From Escherichia sp. ESNIH1 (GTDB taxonomy: Bacteria > Pseudomonadota > Gammaproteobacteria > Enterobacterales > Enterobacteriaceae): a stretch of 64,000 bases of DNA. The notes beneath the pieces are model-generated. The model made no database searches and was not told the DNA's origin. It was given only the letters and a program-made list of their open reading frames with translations. Positions within the stretch are counted from its first letter, which is position 1. Each line of letters starts with the position of its first letter. Shown piece by piece: positions 1 to 8,313 of this stretch. A program made the position numbers and the translations under genes. The stretch is taken from contig PQKR01000002.1 in the NCBI GenBank assembly GCA_002918705.1, positions 372,001 through 436,000 of the forward strand, written 5' to 3'.

Positions 1-585
1 CACGGTCTCGCGACCAACTCTATCGGCTACCTGGTCACCGACGATAACGCGATGGTGTGGCGTGGCCCGATGGCCAGCAAGGCGCTGCTGCAGCTGCTGC
101 AGGAGTCAATGTGGCCGGATCTGGACTATCTGGTGCTGGATATGCCGCCGGGCACCGGTGACATACAGCTGACGCTGGCGCAAAACATTCCGGTGACCGG
201 CGCGCTGGTGGTGACGACGCCGCAGGATATCGCCCTTATCGACGCCAAAAAAGGCATCGTGATGTTTGAGAAGGTGGAAGTCCCGGTGCTGGGCATTGTC
301 GAAAATATGAGCATGCATATTTGCAGCAACTGCGGCCATCATGAAGCTATCTTCGGCACCGGTGGCGCAGAGAAGCTGGCTCAGCAGTACCACACTGAAC
401 TGCTGGGACAGATGCCGCTGCACATTACGCTGCGTGAAGATCTCGACAACGGCACGCCAACGGTGATCCACCGTCCGGATAGCGAGTTTACTGCACTCTA
501 CCGTCGGCTGGCGGGACGCGTTGCCGCTCAGCTCTACTGGCAGGGCGATGTGATCCCGTCCGAGATCGCCTTCCGCGCGGTGTAA
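1..585 (+). CDS. mrp: Mrp/ApbC iron-sulfur cluster carrier ATPase (5' end missing)
   Basis: This is the C-terminal 194 residues of the P-loop scaffold protein that binds and transfers Fe-S clusters in the cytosol. The reading frame is open from base 1, so the start and the Walker A loop lie outside the window. Visible family features are the DxPPGTGD-type segment (LDMPPGTGDIQ) and the CxxC pair (CSNC) that holds the bridging cluster at the dimer interface, followed by GHHEAIFG. It ends just before a REP pair and faces a leftward acetyltransferase gene. The identity is secure from sequence; the function comes from the family. Confidence 0.96.
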   Translation, partial: HGLATNSIGYLVTDDNAMVWRGPMASKALLQLLQESMWPDLDYLVLDMPPGTGDIQLTLAQNIPVTGALVVTTPQDIALIDAKKGIVMFEKVEVPVLGIVENMSMHICSNCGHHEAIFGTGGAEKLAQQYHTELLGQMPLHITLREDLDNGTPTVIHRPDSEFTALYRRLAGRVAAQLYWQGDVIPSEIAFRAV

Positions 586-606
586 GCAGCGTCGGATTTG
601 CATTTT

Positions 607-688
607 GTAGGCCGGGCAAACGCAGTGCCGCCCGGCATTGCAGCATCAGCATAGAAATGCCCGGTGGCGCTACGCTTACCGGGCCTAC
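607..688. repeat. REP pair (BIME) between mrp and the acetyltransferase gene
   Basis: Two REP elements in opposite orientation stand at 607-641 and 657-688. Each has GC-rich arms of the GCCGGGC...GCCCGGC type and a GTAGGCC or GGCCTAC edge. They fill the gap between convergent genes. The same family recurs at least eight more times in this window, always outside genes. Confidence 0.9.
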
Positions 689-692
689 ATTT

Positions 693-1118
693 CTAAGGCA
701 ACCGATAGTGTAAAAGGTAGTAATCCCCTTCCGGCGCCTCGCCTCGCGCCTCGATATGCCAGCCGTGACGGCGATAAAACGCCAGTGCGGCTTTGTTCTC
801 GGCAAGACACTTCAGCGATCCCGAACTGGTAAAATTCGACTGCACCTTCTTCAGCAGCGCGCTGCCGACGCCCCGGCCTTGATACGCTGGGTCAACAAAC
901 AGGTTGTGGACAAAATTATCGTTCAGCGTGACCGACGCGAAGCCCAGGCGGTGCCCATCCTCTTCAGCGACCCAGATGCGCTCCCCAAGGGTGGCGGCAT
1001 CAAAATCTTCCAGCTGCCAGTCGCTGCCCTCTTTCCAGGTCCAGCAGGTGCGGCGAGCGTGCAGGTAGAGCGTGCGTAGGAAAGGGCGATCGCTCTCCTG
1101 CCAGGGACGAATAATCAT
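693..1118 (-). CDS. GNAT family N-acetyltransferase
   Basis: This 141-residue protein has the single-domain GNAT fold that transfers acetyl from acetyl-CoA to an amine. The CoA pyrophosphate loop is seen as YQGRGVGSALL (Q/RxxGxG/A), preceded by the beta-4 segment NLFVDP and followed by the C-terminal ALAFYRRHGW motif. Its start overlaps the stop of rcnB by 4 bases (ATGA), so the two are probably translationally coupled. The substrate cannot be told from sequence. It could be a small-molecule or a protein N-acetyltransferase. Confidence 0.9.
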   Translation of the reverse strand: MIIRPWQESDRPFLRTLYLHARRTCWTWKEGSDWQLEDFDAATLGERIWVAEEDGHRLGFASVTLNDNFVHNLFVDPAYQGRGVGSALLKKVQSNFTSSGSLKCLAENKAALAFYRRHGWHIEARGEAPEGDYYLLHYRLP

Positions 1119-1444
1119 CGGTGGTAGAAAATCTCGCCGTCATAGATTTTAAGGATCTTACCTTCAGGTTCGGTGATCAGCACATAGTTGCCGCCCATGT
1201 AGGTCCAGCGGCTTCCGGCATCCGGTGCAGGCAGGTTGCGCTGCTGCCACGCCTTAATGTTGTATTCGTCGGTGAGGTACATCGGCGGAACGGTGTCGCC
1301 GATTTTGAATTTAGTAAAGTCGGCGACAAATTCCTGCAGTTCGTATTTGGATATGCCGGTAGCGGAAGCAGGCTGTGGCGCTGCGAAAGCGGTACTGGCT
1401 GATACCAGCAGCGCACCAAGAAGCATCAATTTAGTCTTACCCAT
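1115..1444 (-). CDS. rcnB: RcnB-like periplasmic nickel/cobalt homeostasis protein
   Basis: This small secreted protein has 109 residues. In E. coli RcnB modulates Ni/Co export with the inner-membrane pump RcnA. The start at 1444 is chosen because a good GGAGA ribosome site lies just upstream and the N-terminus then reads as a signal peptide, MGKTKLMLLGALLVSASTAFA, with cleavage after AFA. The mature part follows E. coli RcnB closely (SKYELQEFVADF, YLTDEYNIKAWQQRNLPAPDAG, ending KIYDGEIFYHR). A longer reading to 1543 would bury the signal peptide. rcnA and rcnR, neighbours in E. coli, are not in this window. Confidence 0.9.
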   Translation of the reverse strand: MGKTKLMLLGALLVSASTAFAAPQPASATGISKYELQEFVADFTKFKIGDTVPPMYLTDEYNIKAWQQRNLPAPDAGSRWTYMGGNYVLITEPEGKILKIYDGEIFYHR

Positions 1445-1667
1445 GATCTCTCCATATTTTGCCGGGCGGGCTATTGTCGTCTGGCCCTTTGGTATTATGT
1501 GCGCGCTATCATTGCTGTGATTTCTCTCTGAAAGCAATAGCAAAAAACATCATGCCCGCGCGCGCACTGAGAAAAAGTGTAAGCAAATGCGGGAGAAAGC
1601 AGAAGCAGCGGATCGCTAAAACAGCTCTCCGCTTGTGAAGGACGATCCCTTTTGGGATGATTCCTGG

Positions 1668-1991
1668 CTACAGGCTAACAGGCGTTAGCGGAACGATAGC
1701 AAGCGGTTCATTAAGCAGCCTGTCCATCTGGCTAACAAATGTCTGGAAGTGCGGCGTGGCGACATGGTCATCCAGCGCCGCCTGGCTCTGCCAGCGCTCT
1801 TGCATATGAAATACCTCTGGCGTCTCCGTTAGCTGAAACAGATCGTAACGCATATTGCCCGGCTCCTGGCGGGTTGGTGCGATCAGCGCGATGAGGGCCG
1901 CTTTTAACGCCTCGACGTGATCCGGCTTGGCGGTAAGCACCGCAAGGATGGTCAGGTTATCCTCCGCTGATATGGACGTGTTGTCGGACAT
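1668..1991 (-). CDS. Antibiotic biosynthesis monooxygenase (ABM)-fold protein, putative quinol monooxygenase
   Basis: This 107-residue protein has the dimeric ferredoxin-like ABM fold found in YgiN-like quinol monooxygenases. Typical features are the N-terminal LTILAVLTAKPDHVEALKAAL strand-helix, the EPGNMRYDLFQ segment and the late HVATPHFQTF stretch. Its ATG shares one base with the stop of the upstream oxidoreductase (TAATG), so the two form a coupled pair. An NAD(P)H quinone-type reductase together with an ABM protein suggests quinone or reactive-carbonyl handling. That role is an inference. Confidence 0.85.
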   Translation of the reverse strand: MSDNTSISAEDNLTILAVLTAKPDHVEALKAALIALIAPTRQEPGNMRYDLFQLTETPEVFHMQERWQSQAALDDHVATPHFQTFVSQMDRLLNEPLAIVPLTPVSL

Positions 1992-2998
1992 TAAAAACCC
2001 TCCAGCACAATTTTACCGACCGCACGCTGGGTTTCGATCAACCGATGCGCTTTACGCAGATTCTCGGCGTTAATGGCACCAAAGTGTTCGCCCAGGGTGG
2101 TCTGGATCACGCCGCTGTCGATAAGCGAGGCGACGCGGGTCAGCAGACGGTGCTGCTCAATGATATCCTCGGTTTCGAACATCGAACGGGTAAACATAAA
2201 CTCCCAGTGCAGAGAGATGCTCTTTACCTTTAGCGGGCGCGCATCCAGCGTCTCAGGATCGTCAATCAGCGCCAGCTTGCCCTGCGGGATCAGCGCCTCA
2301 ATCAGCTGGGGGTAGTGCTGTTCGGTACTGTTCAGGCTGGCGACGTGAGTCACATGCTGGATACCGATGCGGGCCAGCTCCTCGGCAAGCGGTTTGCTGT
2401 GATCGATAACGTGGTGCGCGCCGAGATCGGTCACCCACTTCTGGCTTGCCGGGCGTGAGGCCGTGCCGATCACCGTCATTTTGGTGAGCTTACGGGCAAG
2501 CTGGGTCATGATGGAGCCGACGCCGCCTGCCGCACCGACGATCAACAATACGTCGCCTTCGTTACCGTTTTCGCTAATCCCCAGGCGATCGAACAGCATC
2601 TCCCAGGCCGTAATGGCCGTTAACGGCAGCGCAGCGGCGGAAGCGTTATCCAGGGAGGTGGGCTTCAGCGCCACGATGCGCTCATCCACCAGCTGATATT
2701 CGCTATTGCTGCCCGGGCGGGTCAGCGCCCCGGCATACCACACGGTGTCGCCTGGCTTAAACAGCGTAACTGCATCGCCTACTTCGGCTACGATACCTAC
2801 GGCATCCCAGCCGAGAATACGCGGCGTATCGGCGTTAAAGCCTGCACGAACTTTAGTATCCACCGGGTTAACGGAGATAGCTTTGACCTGCACCAGCAGG
2901 TCGTGGCCATGCGCGACCGGTTGTTCAATCTCAATCTCCTGCAGGGCGTCAATATTGCCATCGGCCTGTGCCGCGGCGGTAATAGCAATAGCTTTCAT
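1991..2998 (-). CDS. Medium-chain dehydrogenase/reductase, quinone-oxidoreductase type
   Basis: This 335-residue protein belongs to the MDR superfamily annotated as zinc-binding alcohol dehydrogenase family protein. An N-terminal GroES-like domain (SVNPVDTKVRAG, LGWDAVGIVAEVGD) precedes a Rossmann domain with the NADPH loop GAAGGVGSIMTQLA near residue 155. The catalytic zinc cysteine is absent from the usual position, as in quinone reductases, so it is probably zinc-independent. It is transcribed away from the LysR gene and overlaps the ABM gene by one base. The LysR protein is the likely regulator. Confidence 0.9.
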   Translation of the reverse strand: MKAIAITAAAQADGNIDALQEIEIEQPVAHGHDLLVQVKAISVNPVDTKVRAGFNADTPRILGWDAVGIVAEVGDAVTLFKPGDTVWYAGALTRPGSNSEYQLVDERIVALKPTSLDNASAAALPLTAITAWEMLFDRLGISENGNEGDVLLIVGAAGGVGSIMTQLARKLTKMTVIGTASRPASQKWVTDLGAHHVIDHSKPLAEELARIGIQHVTHVASLNSTEQHYPQLIEALIPQGKLALIDDPETLDARPLKVKSISLHWEFMFTRSMFETEDIIEQHRLLTRVASLIDSGVIQTTLGEHFGAINAENLRKAHRLIETQRAVGKIVLEGF

Positions 2999-3132
2999 AA
3001 ATACTCCATAGCATGAGTGGCTTTAGATGATTGAGTTTAGGGTAACCAGCGTCGGACGGCGGAAACAGCGCCTGCTAACAGCAGCACTTATCCTCGGGGA
3101 GTGAAAATGGCGTGCGATTGCGCTACTGTTGA

Positions 3133-4056
<924 letters not shown>

Positions 4057-4336
4057 GGGGTGACCAGTAACATTGATTAGTATAATGAATACCTAATGAT
4101 AATTTTTTCAGTAAATATAATTATGGCGATGAATTGCCCAGGCGTTAAGTGACATCTTTTTTATATAATATGCCCTATCATTAGACAGGGCGTGTTCCAG
4201 CCACTATCACCTGTTTATAGATTAATTTTTGTTACTATTGATGCATTGAAATTCTTCATAGTAGGAATAGGCTAACGAATATTGGCGTCGAATAATGAAA
4301 TTACTTTTTTATTAAAAATGTTAAATAAGGAAACAA
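4057..4336. other. AT-rich left border of the T6SS cassette, no gene seen
   Basis: Base composition falls abruptly after the LysR stop codon. I see no open frame of note, no tRNA, no integrase and no clear direct repeat matching the right side. A short hairpin (GCCCT...AGGGC, 4171-4190) follows a run of T and a TATAAT at 4164-4169, but no -35 box at proper spacing. The hcp ribosome site AAGGA is at 4327-4331. Confidence 0.5.
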
Positions 4337-4828
4337 ATGGCAATCCCAGTTTATTTATGGTTAAAAGATGACGGTGGCACTACCGTTAGAGGATCTGTCG
4401 ATGTAAAAGATCGTGAAGGTTCTATTGAGATTATAGAGCTAATGCACACGGTAGATTTACCTACAGATGACCGTACGGGCAAGATTGTAAGTAAGCGTGT
4501 ACATGGCGATTACTTCCTAATTAAAGAGCTGGACAGTTCATCACCCTATCTTTATCAGGGGGTATCTACGGGTAGAAAGTTTAAAGAGGCTATCTTAAAA
4601 TTCTATCGAATCAACTACAACGGGCAGGAAGAAGAGTACTTCCGGGTTACAATGGAGAACGTAAGGGTAAACGAAGTTGAACCTTTTATGATGGATATAG
4701 ACAATCCCCGCTACGAGAAGCACAATCATCTTGAGGCTTTCTACTTAGCCTATGAAAAGATTACGTGGCACTACCTGGACGGGAATATTATTCATTCCGA
4801 CTCATGGAACAGCATGGAGGCCGCATAA
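4337..4828 (+). CDS. hcp: Hcp-family type VI secretion tube protein
   Basis: This 163-residue protein matches the normal Hcp length. Hcp stacks as hexameric rings to form the inner tube of the type VI secretion system and carries small effectors in its lumen. Family features are the opening MAIPVYLWLKDDGG, IIELMHTVDLPTD, the KRVHGDYFLIKELDSSSPYLY stretch and the C-terminal EKITWHYLDGNIIHSDSW. An AAGGA ribosome site precedes the ATG. No other T6SS structural gene is present here, so this is an orphan copy that must work with a core apparatus elsewhere. Its stop overlaps the next start (TAATG). Confidence 0.95.
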   Translation: MAIPVYLWLKDDGGTTVRGSVDVKDREGSIEIIELMHTVDLPTDDRTGKIVSKRVHGDYFLIKELDSSSPYLYQGVSTGRKFKEAILKFYRINYNGQEEEYFRVTMENVRVNEVEPFMMDIDNPRYEKHNHLEAFYLAYEKITWHYLDGNIIHSDSWNSMEAA

Positions 4829-5196
4829 TGCCGTGGGTATATAAAGTTAGTGCACACGCATTCTACCTAAATGGTACATATAAATTTGATGCTGAATACT
4901 CAGGTAGGCCGGGATATTGGAATGATTCCGCCAATGAGTGTGTAAGTGGTAAAGGTCCTTTGCCAAGAGGAACTTACACTATTGGGCCTGCTTTCTATCA
5001 TCATAAAACACGGGCCATGACAATGCGTTTGACCCCCTTTATCGAGAATCAAATGTGTGGAAGGGATGGATTTATGATACATGGCAATAGTGGGAAGCAC
5101 CCTCGAGATGCTTCTGATGGGTGCATTATATTAGATATTCGGTATCGTAAAGAAATTAATGATAGTTCAGATAAGGTTCTGGTGGTTGAAGATTAA
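4828..5196 (+). CDS. tlde1: Tlde1-like (DUF2778) L,D-transpeptidase-fold T6SS effector
   Basis: This 122-residue protein has no signal peptide. Its hallmarks are GPLPRGTYTI (residues 43-52) and MIHGN...SDGCIIL, giving a His85/Cys99 pair as in the Tlde1/DUF2778 family. In Salmonella, Tlde1 cuts or exchanges D-amino acids on peptidoglycan stem peptides in the target periplasm. The start at 4828 overlaps the hcp stop and has GGAGG seven bases upstream; a longer frame from 4765 would run deep into hcp. Placement behind hcp suggests delivery through the Hcp tube. The family is confident; activity is inferred. Confidence 0.85.
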   Translation: MPWVYKVSAHAFYLNGTYKFDAEYSGRPGYWNDSANECVSGKGPLPRGTYTIGPAFYHHKTRAMTMRLTPFIENQMCGRDGFMIHGNSGKHPRDASDGCIILDIRYRKEINDSSDKVLVVED

Positions 5197-5197
5197 T

Positions 5198-5776
5198 ATG
5201 AAATATACTCTATTAATATTAATCCTGATGAGTAATGCTTGTTTCGCTGTCCGTATGGAAGGTTTTGGGGCAAGGTACTATGATGAGGATACAGAGAATT
5301 ACTCGGATGAACATGATACAAATAAATCTTTGATACCTGATGTTATTATAGGGGGGGATAGTTATGTAATGGAATCTAGTACGCTGGATGATATTGCTAA
5401 ACATACTGGCATTACTGTAAGTAAAGACGATCAAGCATCCTGGATTTGTCTAAAAAGTGAAGGTGTGAATTATTGGTTTATATCGGATAATGAAATGGGT
5501 CAGGGGGATCTTACTGCGATAGGTATCGCAGCGGGCAATTCAAACTGTAAAGCATTTAAGGATGGGTTGGAGGTGTCCATTAATGATGTGCCATTATTAA
5601 ATGCGTCTAAAGAAAAAGTATCTTCTTATTTTTCTAACAAACCAAATAAAGATATTGTTATGTATTGTAATGATACAAAGGTCTCGGGTGATTACATACA
5701 GGGAAACTGTGTTCAGTATTATCTTAAAGGAGCGGTAGTAAAAGGAGTGTTTATAAGTCAGCTCACTACAAGTTAA
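5198..5776 (+). CDS. Secreted protein of unknown family, probable immunity to the Tlde1-like effector
   Basis: This 192-residue protein is not recognised by family. The start at 5198 lies one base after the effector stop and gives a signal peptide, MKYTLLILILMSNACFA; the alternative start at 5159 would hide it inside the effector gene. The mature part has four cysteines (in WICL, NSNC, MYCND and GNCVQ), which fits periplasmic disulfides. Known Tlde1 immunity proteins (Tldi1) are periplasmic and encoded directly downstream, which is the basis for the assignment. Codon use is strongly AT-rich compared with flanking genes. Confidence 0.7.
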   Translation: MKYTLLILILMSNACFAVRMEGFGARYYDEDTENYSDEHDTNKSLIPDVIIGGDSYVMESSTLDDIAKHTGITVSKDDQASWICLKSEGVNYWFISDNEMGQGDLTAIGIAAGNSNCKAFKDGLEVSINDVPLLNASKEKVSSYFSNKPNKDIVMYCNDTKVSGDYIQGNCVQYYLKGAVVKGVFISQLTTS

Positions 5777-5928
5777 TGACCTTACTAAACAATTACATGA
5801 GAAATACATGAGAAAGGGGATGTGGAAGAAAACCTTTTTCTGAAACCCCTTGCACCTTAACCGTGGCCCCGGTTACACTAACTACCTACGAAATTTATTT
5901 CTTTAAATTATTGTTTTACACGAAATAT

Positions 5929-6008
5929 GACTCGGGGTGCCCTTCTTCGTTGAAGGCTGAGAAATACCCGTACCACCTGATCTGGATAATGCCAGCGTAG
6001 GGAAGTCA
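5929..6008 (+). promoter_or_regulatory. TPP riboswitch (THI element) upstream of thiM
   Basis: The conserved thiamine pyrophosphate aptamer blocks are present in order: CTCGGGGTGCCC at 5931, GGCTGAGAAATACCC at 5955 and ACCTGATCTGGATAATGCC ending near 5993, closed by AGCGTAGGGAAGT. In E. coli the thiM aptamer represses translation when TPP is bound. The AT-rich 150 bases before it (5777-5928) hold no gene; they contain an 11-base near-repeat (5795-5816) and no promoter I can assign confidently. Confidence 0.96.
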
Positions 6009-6012
6009 GATG

Positions 6013-6044
6013 CCTGCCGGCGTCCCTTCTTCGCGCCGGGCAGG
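6013..6044 (+). promoter_or_regulatory. Hairpin that covers the thiM ribosome binding site
   Basis: CCTGCCGGCG (6013-6022) pairs with CGCCGGGCAGG (6034-6044) with one bulged base. The right arm contains most of the thiM Shine-Dalgarno sequence (CAGGAG, 6041-6046), seven bases before ATG. It lies immediately after the TPP aptamer and is the natural off-state of the expression platform. Confidence 0.75.
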
Positions 6045-6052
6045 AGCTAGCT

Positions 6053-6841
6053 ATGCAACCTGACCTGCTGAGCCACGCGCATATCGCGTCTGTTTTACAG
6101 CACTTCCGTACCCGTTCCCCGCTTGTTCACTGCATGACTAACGACGTTGTGCAGACTTTTACCGCTAACGTTCTGCTGGCCCTCGGCGCTTCCCCTGCAA
6201 TGGTGATTGAGCGTGAGGAGGCCGTGCAGTTCAGCGCTATCGCCGACGCGCTGCTGATTAACGTCGGCACGCTCACCGCCGATCGCGCCGATGCCATGCG
6301 CGCCGCTATTTACAGTGCTAATCAAGCGGACAAACCCTGGACTCTCGACCCGGTAGCCGTTGGTGCGCTCGAATTTCGGACCCGCTTCTGCCGGGAGATC
6401 CTCGCCCTACGTCCGGCGGCGATCCGCGGTAACGCCTCGGAGATTATGGCCCTCGCGGGCGTGAGCGCAGGCGGGCGCGGCGTGGATACCACCGATTCGG
6501 CCAGCGCGGCGCTTCCTGCGGCGGAGCAGCTGGCTCGAGAAACCGGATCCGTGGTCGCTGTTACGGGAGAAGTGGATTACATCACCGATGGCAGCCGCAC
6601 GCTGAAGGTCGTCGGCGGGGCGTCGATCATGACCCGGGTAGTGGGCACAGGCTGCGCGCTGTCGGCGGTCGTAGCGGCAAGCTGTGCGCTGCCTGGTGAG
6701 CGCCTCGTTAACGTTGCGGCGGCCTGCGGCCTGTTCGCCCTTGCAGGAGGCGAGGCGGTGGCAGCGAGTCGTGGCCCCGGCTCCTTTGCCGCAGCGTTTC
6801 TCGATGCGCTCTATCATCTGAATGGAGGCGCCCCGGCATGA
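6053..6841 (+). CDS. thiM: Hydroxyethylthiazole kinase ThiM
   Basis: This 262-residue cytosolic kinase phosphorylates 4-methyl-5-(2-hydroxyethyl)thiazole for thiamine salvage. It carries the family segments [29 protein letters not shown] at residues 21-49, [23 protein letters not shown] and the anion-hole [12 protein letters not shown] that closes on ATP. Length equals E. coli ThiM. It is first in an operon with thiD, whose ATG overlaps its stop by 4 bases, and is controlled by the upstream TPP riboswitch. Confidence 0.98.
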   Translation: MQPDLLSHAHIASVLQHFRTRSPLVHCMTNDVVQTFTANVLLALGASPAMVIEREEAVQFSAIADALLINVGTLTADRADAMRAAIYSANQADKPWTLDPVAVGALEFRTRFCREILALRPAAIRGNASEIMALAGVSAGGRGVDTTDSASAALPAAEQLARETGSVVAVTGEVDYITDGSRTLKVVGGASIMTRVVGTGCALSAVVAASCALPGERLVNVAAACGLFALAGGEAVAASRGPGSFAAAFLDALYHLNGGAPA

Positions 6842-7638
6842 AACGAATCAATGCATTGACCATCGCCGGAACCGATCCCAGCGGCGGGGCAGGCATCCAG
6901 GCGGATCTGAAAACCTTCTCCGCCCTCGGGGCCTATGGCTGCTCGGTCATCACCGCGCTGGTGGCGCAGAACACCCTCGGTGTGCAGTCGGTTTACCGTA
7001 TTACCCCAGAATTTGTCGCTGCACAGCTGGATTCGGTGCTGAGCGATGTACGTATTGATACCACCAAAATTGGCATGCTGGCGGATACCGATATCATCGA
7101 GGCGGTGGCCGAGCGGCTGGCGCACTATCGGGTAGAGAATATCGTGCTGGATACGGTGATGCTGGCGAAAAGCGGCGATCCGCTCCTGACGCCCTCGGCG
7201 GTCGCGACCCTGCGCACCCGACTGCTGCCGCAGGTTTCACTGATTACGCCTAACCTGCCGGAGGCGGCGGCGCTGCTTGATGCCGACCATGCTCGCAACG
7301 AGCAGGATATGCATGAGCAGGGGCGGGCACTGCTGGCCCTCGGCTGTGAAGCGGTGCTGATGAAGGGGGGCCATCTGACCGACGGCGAAAGCCCGGACTG
7401 GCTCTTTACCCGCGAGGGAGCCACGCGCTTTAGTGCTCCACGTATTGCCACCAAAAACACCCACGGCACTGGCTGCACGCTCTCGGCGGCGCTGGCGGCG
7501 CTGCGCCCACGCCATACTAACTGGGCCGATACCGTAGCCGAAGCCAAAGGCTGGTTAACCCAGGCGCTGAGCCAGGCGGACTCGCTGGAGGTGGGGCAGG
7601 GCATCGGCCCGGTGCACCATTTCCACGCCTGGTGGTAA
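6838..7638 (+). CDS. thiD: Bifunctional hydroxymethylpyrimidine kinase/phosphomethylpyrimidine kinase ThiD
   Basis: This 266-residue ribokinase-fold enzyme carries out the two phosphorylations that give HMP pyrophosphate, the pyrimidine half of thiamine. The substrate loop is [20 protein letters not shown] at the N-terminus, and the C-terminal catalytic region reads [15 protein letters not shown]. It overlaps thiM by ATGA and so shares its riboswitch control. In E. coli thiM and thiD are likewise adjacent. Confidence 0.98.
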   Translation: MKRINALTIAGTDPSGGAGIQADLKTFSALGAYGCSVITALVAQNTLGVQSVYRITPEFVAAQLDSVLSDVRIDTTKIGMLADTDIIEAVAERLAHYRVENIVLDTVMLAKSGDPLLTPSAVATLRTRLLPQVSLITPNLPEAAALLDADHARNEQDMHEQGRALLALGCEAVLMKGGHLTDGESPDWLFTREGATRFSAPRIATKNTHGTGCTLSAALAALRPRHTNWADTVAEAKGWLTQALSQADSLEVGQGIGPVHHFHAWW

Positions 7639-7656
7639 AAGCAAACACATAAATAA

Positions 7657-7677
7657 CCCTTCCGGCTTACGGAAGGG
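7657..7677 (+). terminator. Hairpin after thiD, probable terminator
   Basis: CCCTTCCG (7657-7664) and CGGAAGGG (7670-7677) form an 8-base-pair stem with a 5-base loop, 18 bases after the thiD stop. The following sequence is AT-rich (ATTTAATATTTA) but lacks a long T run, so termination may be partial. Confidence 0.6.
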
Positions 7678-7774
7678 GATTTAATATTTACTGTAATTAA
7701 CTATTCTCAGATATTCTCTCAGATATTGTCGCAGGTTCCTGGAAGCATTAACGCGTGATAATGGAGCTGAAGAT

Positions 7775-8140
7775 ATGAAACTGCACGCTTTGCTATTGCC
7801 GCTGGTCTCTTGCATGCTGAGCGCCTGTGCAAGTGAGGGACCGTCCCCCTATACGGGACATATTGGCACCAGGCATTATGAAAACTTTATCTGTTTAACC
7901 TCCCCGGAAGATGGAGAGATAGAGGCGTACAACCTCACCTCATCGAAGGATAACTTCAAGTCTACCTATTCCCCGGTAGGTGAGGAGCCGATTCTTGTGC
8001 ATGCCCCAGGCGTCTGTTTTTTAGCGCGCTTTGATAAGAGCTATATCTACTCATTTAATTATCAAGTAGAAGGTGACTGGTATCATTTTCGCTTTTTTAG
8101 CGATCAAAATGGCAGGATAACCATTTTAAAAGCGTCCTGA
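7775..8140 (+). CDS. Small lipoprotein, resembles T6SS immunity periplasmic lipoproteins
   Basis: This 121-residue protein has a lipoprotein signal peptide with lipobox LSAC (Cys18). The mature domain has two spaced cysteines (FICLTSPEDGE and GVCFLARF), a central acidic beta-rich part and a terminal YSFNYQV...FRFFSDQNGRITIL pattern. This layout is like short enterobacterial lipoproteins annotated as putative T6SS immunity proteins. The match is from memory of the pattern, not a search. It stands alone between thiD and fbaB, is AT-richer than both, and lies 2 kb from the Hcp cassette. Function is unproven. Confidence 0.6.
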   Translation: MKLHALLLPLVSCMLSACASEGPSPYTGHIGTRHYENFICLTSPEDGEIEAYNLTSSKDNFKSTYSPVGEEPILVHAPGVCFLARFDKSYIYSFNYQVEGDWYHFRFFSDQNGRITILKAS

Positions 8141-8249
8141 TAATAGCGCGGTGAGTAACTGCCAGCTGAGTAATAAATTTCAGTCGTACATAAGTACCAT
8201 AATTCCCTTTGTGCTGGAAAAATCCGCCGCCCGGTACCAGGCTTACTCT

Positions 8250-8296
8250 GCCTGCGAACTCAGGGCAGGACTAACCACGTTCGCCTGCGGGCGAAC
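8250..8296 (+). promoter_or_regulatory. Two hairpins in the fbaB leader
   Basis: CCTGC...GCAGG pairs at about 8250-8269. GTTCGCC (8279-8285) pairs with GGCGAAC (8290-8296) around a TGCG loop. Both lie in the 5' leader just before the GGGAG ribosome site (8302-8306) of fbaB. They could be leader structures or the end of the upstream transcript; there is no T run. Confidence 0.4.
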
Positions 8297-8313
8297 CTTA
8301 CGGGAGCCTCATC

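Noticed and set aside
4154-4169. Sigma-70 promoter for hcp at GTGACA/TATAAT
   Set aside because: The spacing is only nine bases, far too short for a working promoter, and the site is 170 bases from the hcp start.
5795-5816. Direct repeat ACATGAGAAA as an attachment site of the T6SS island
   Set aside because: The two copies are adjacent to each other on one side only; no matching copy lies at the left border and no integrase is present.
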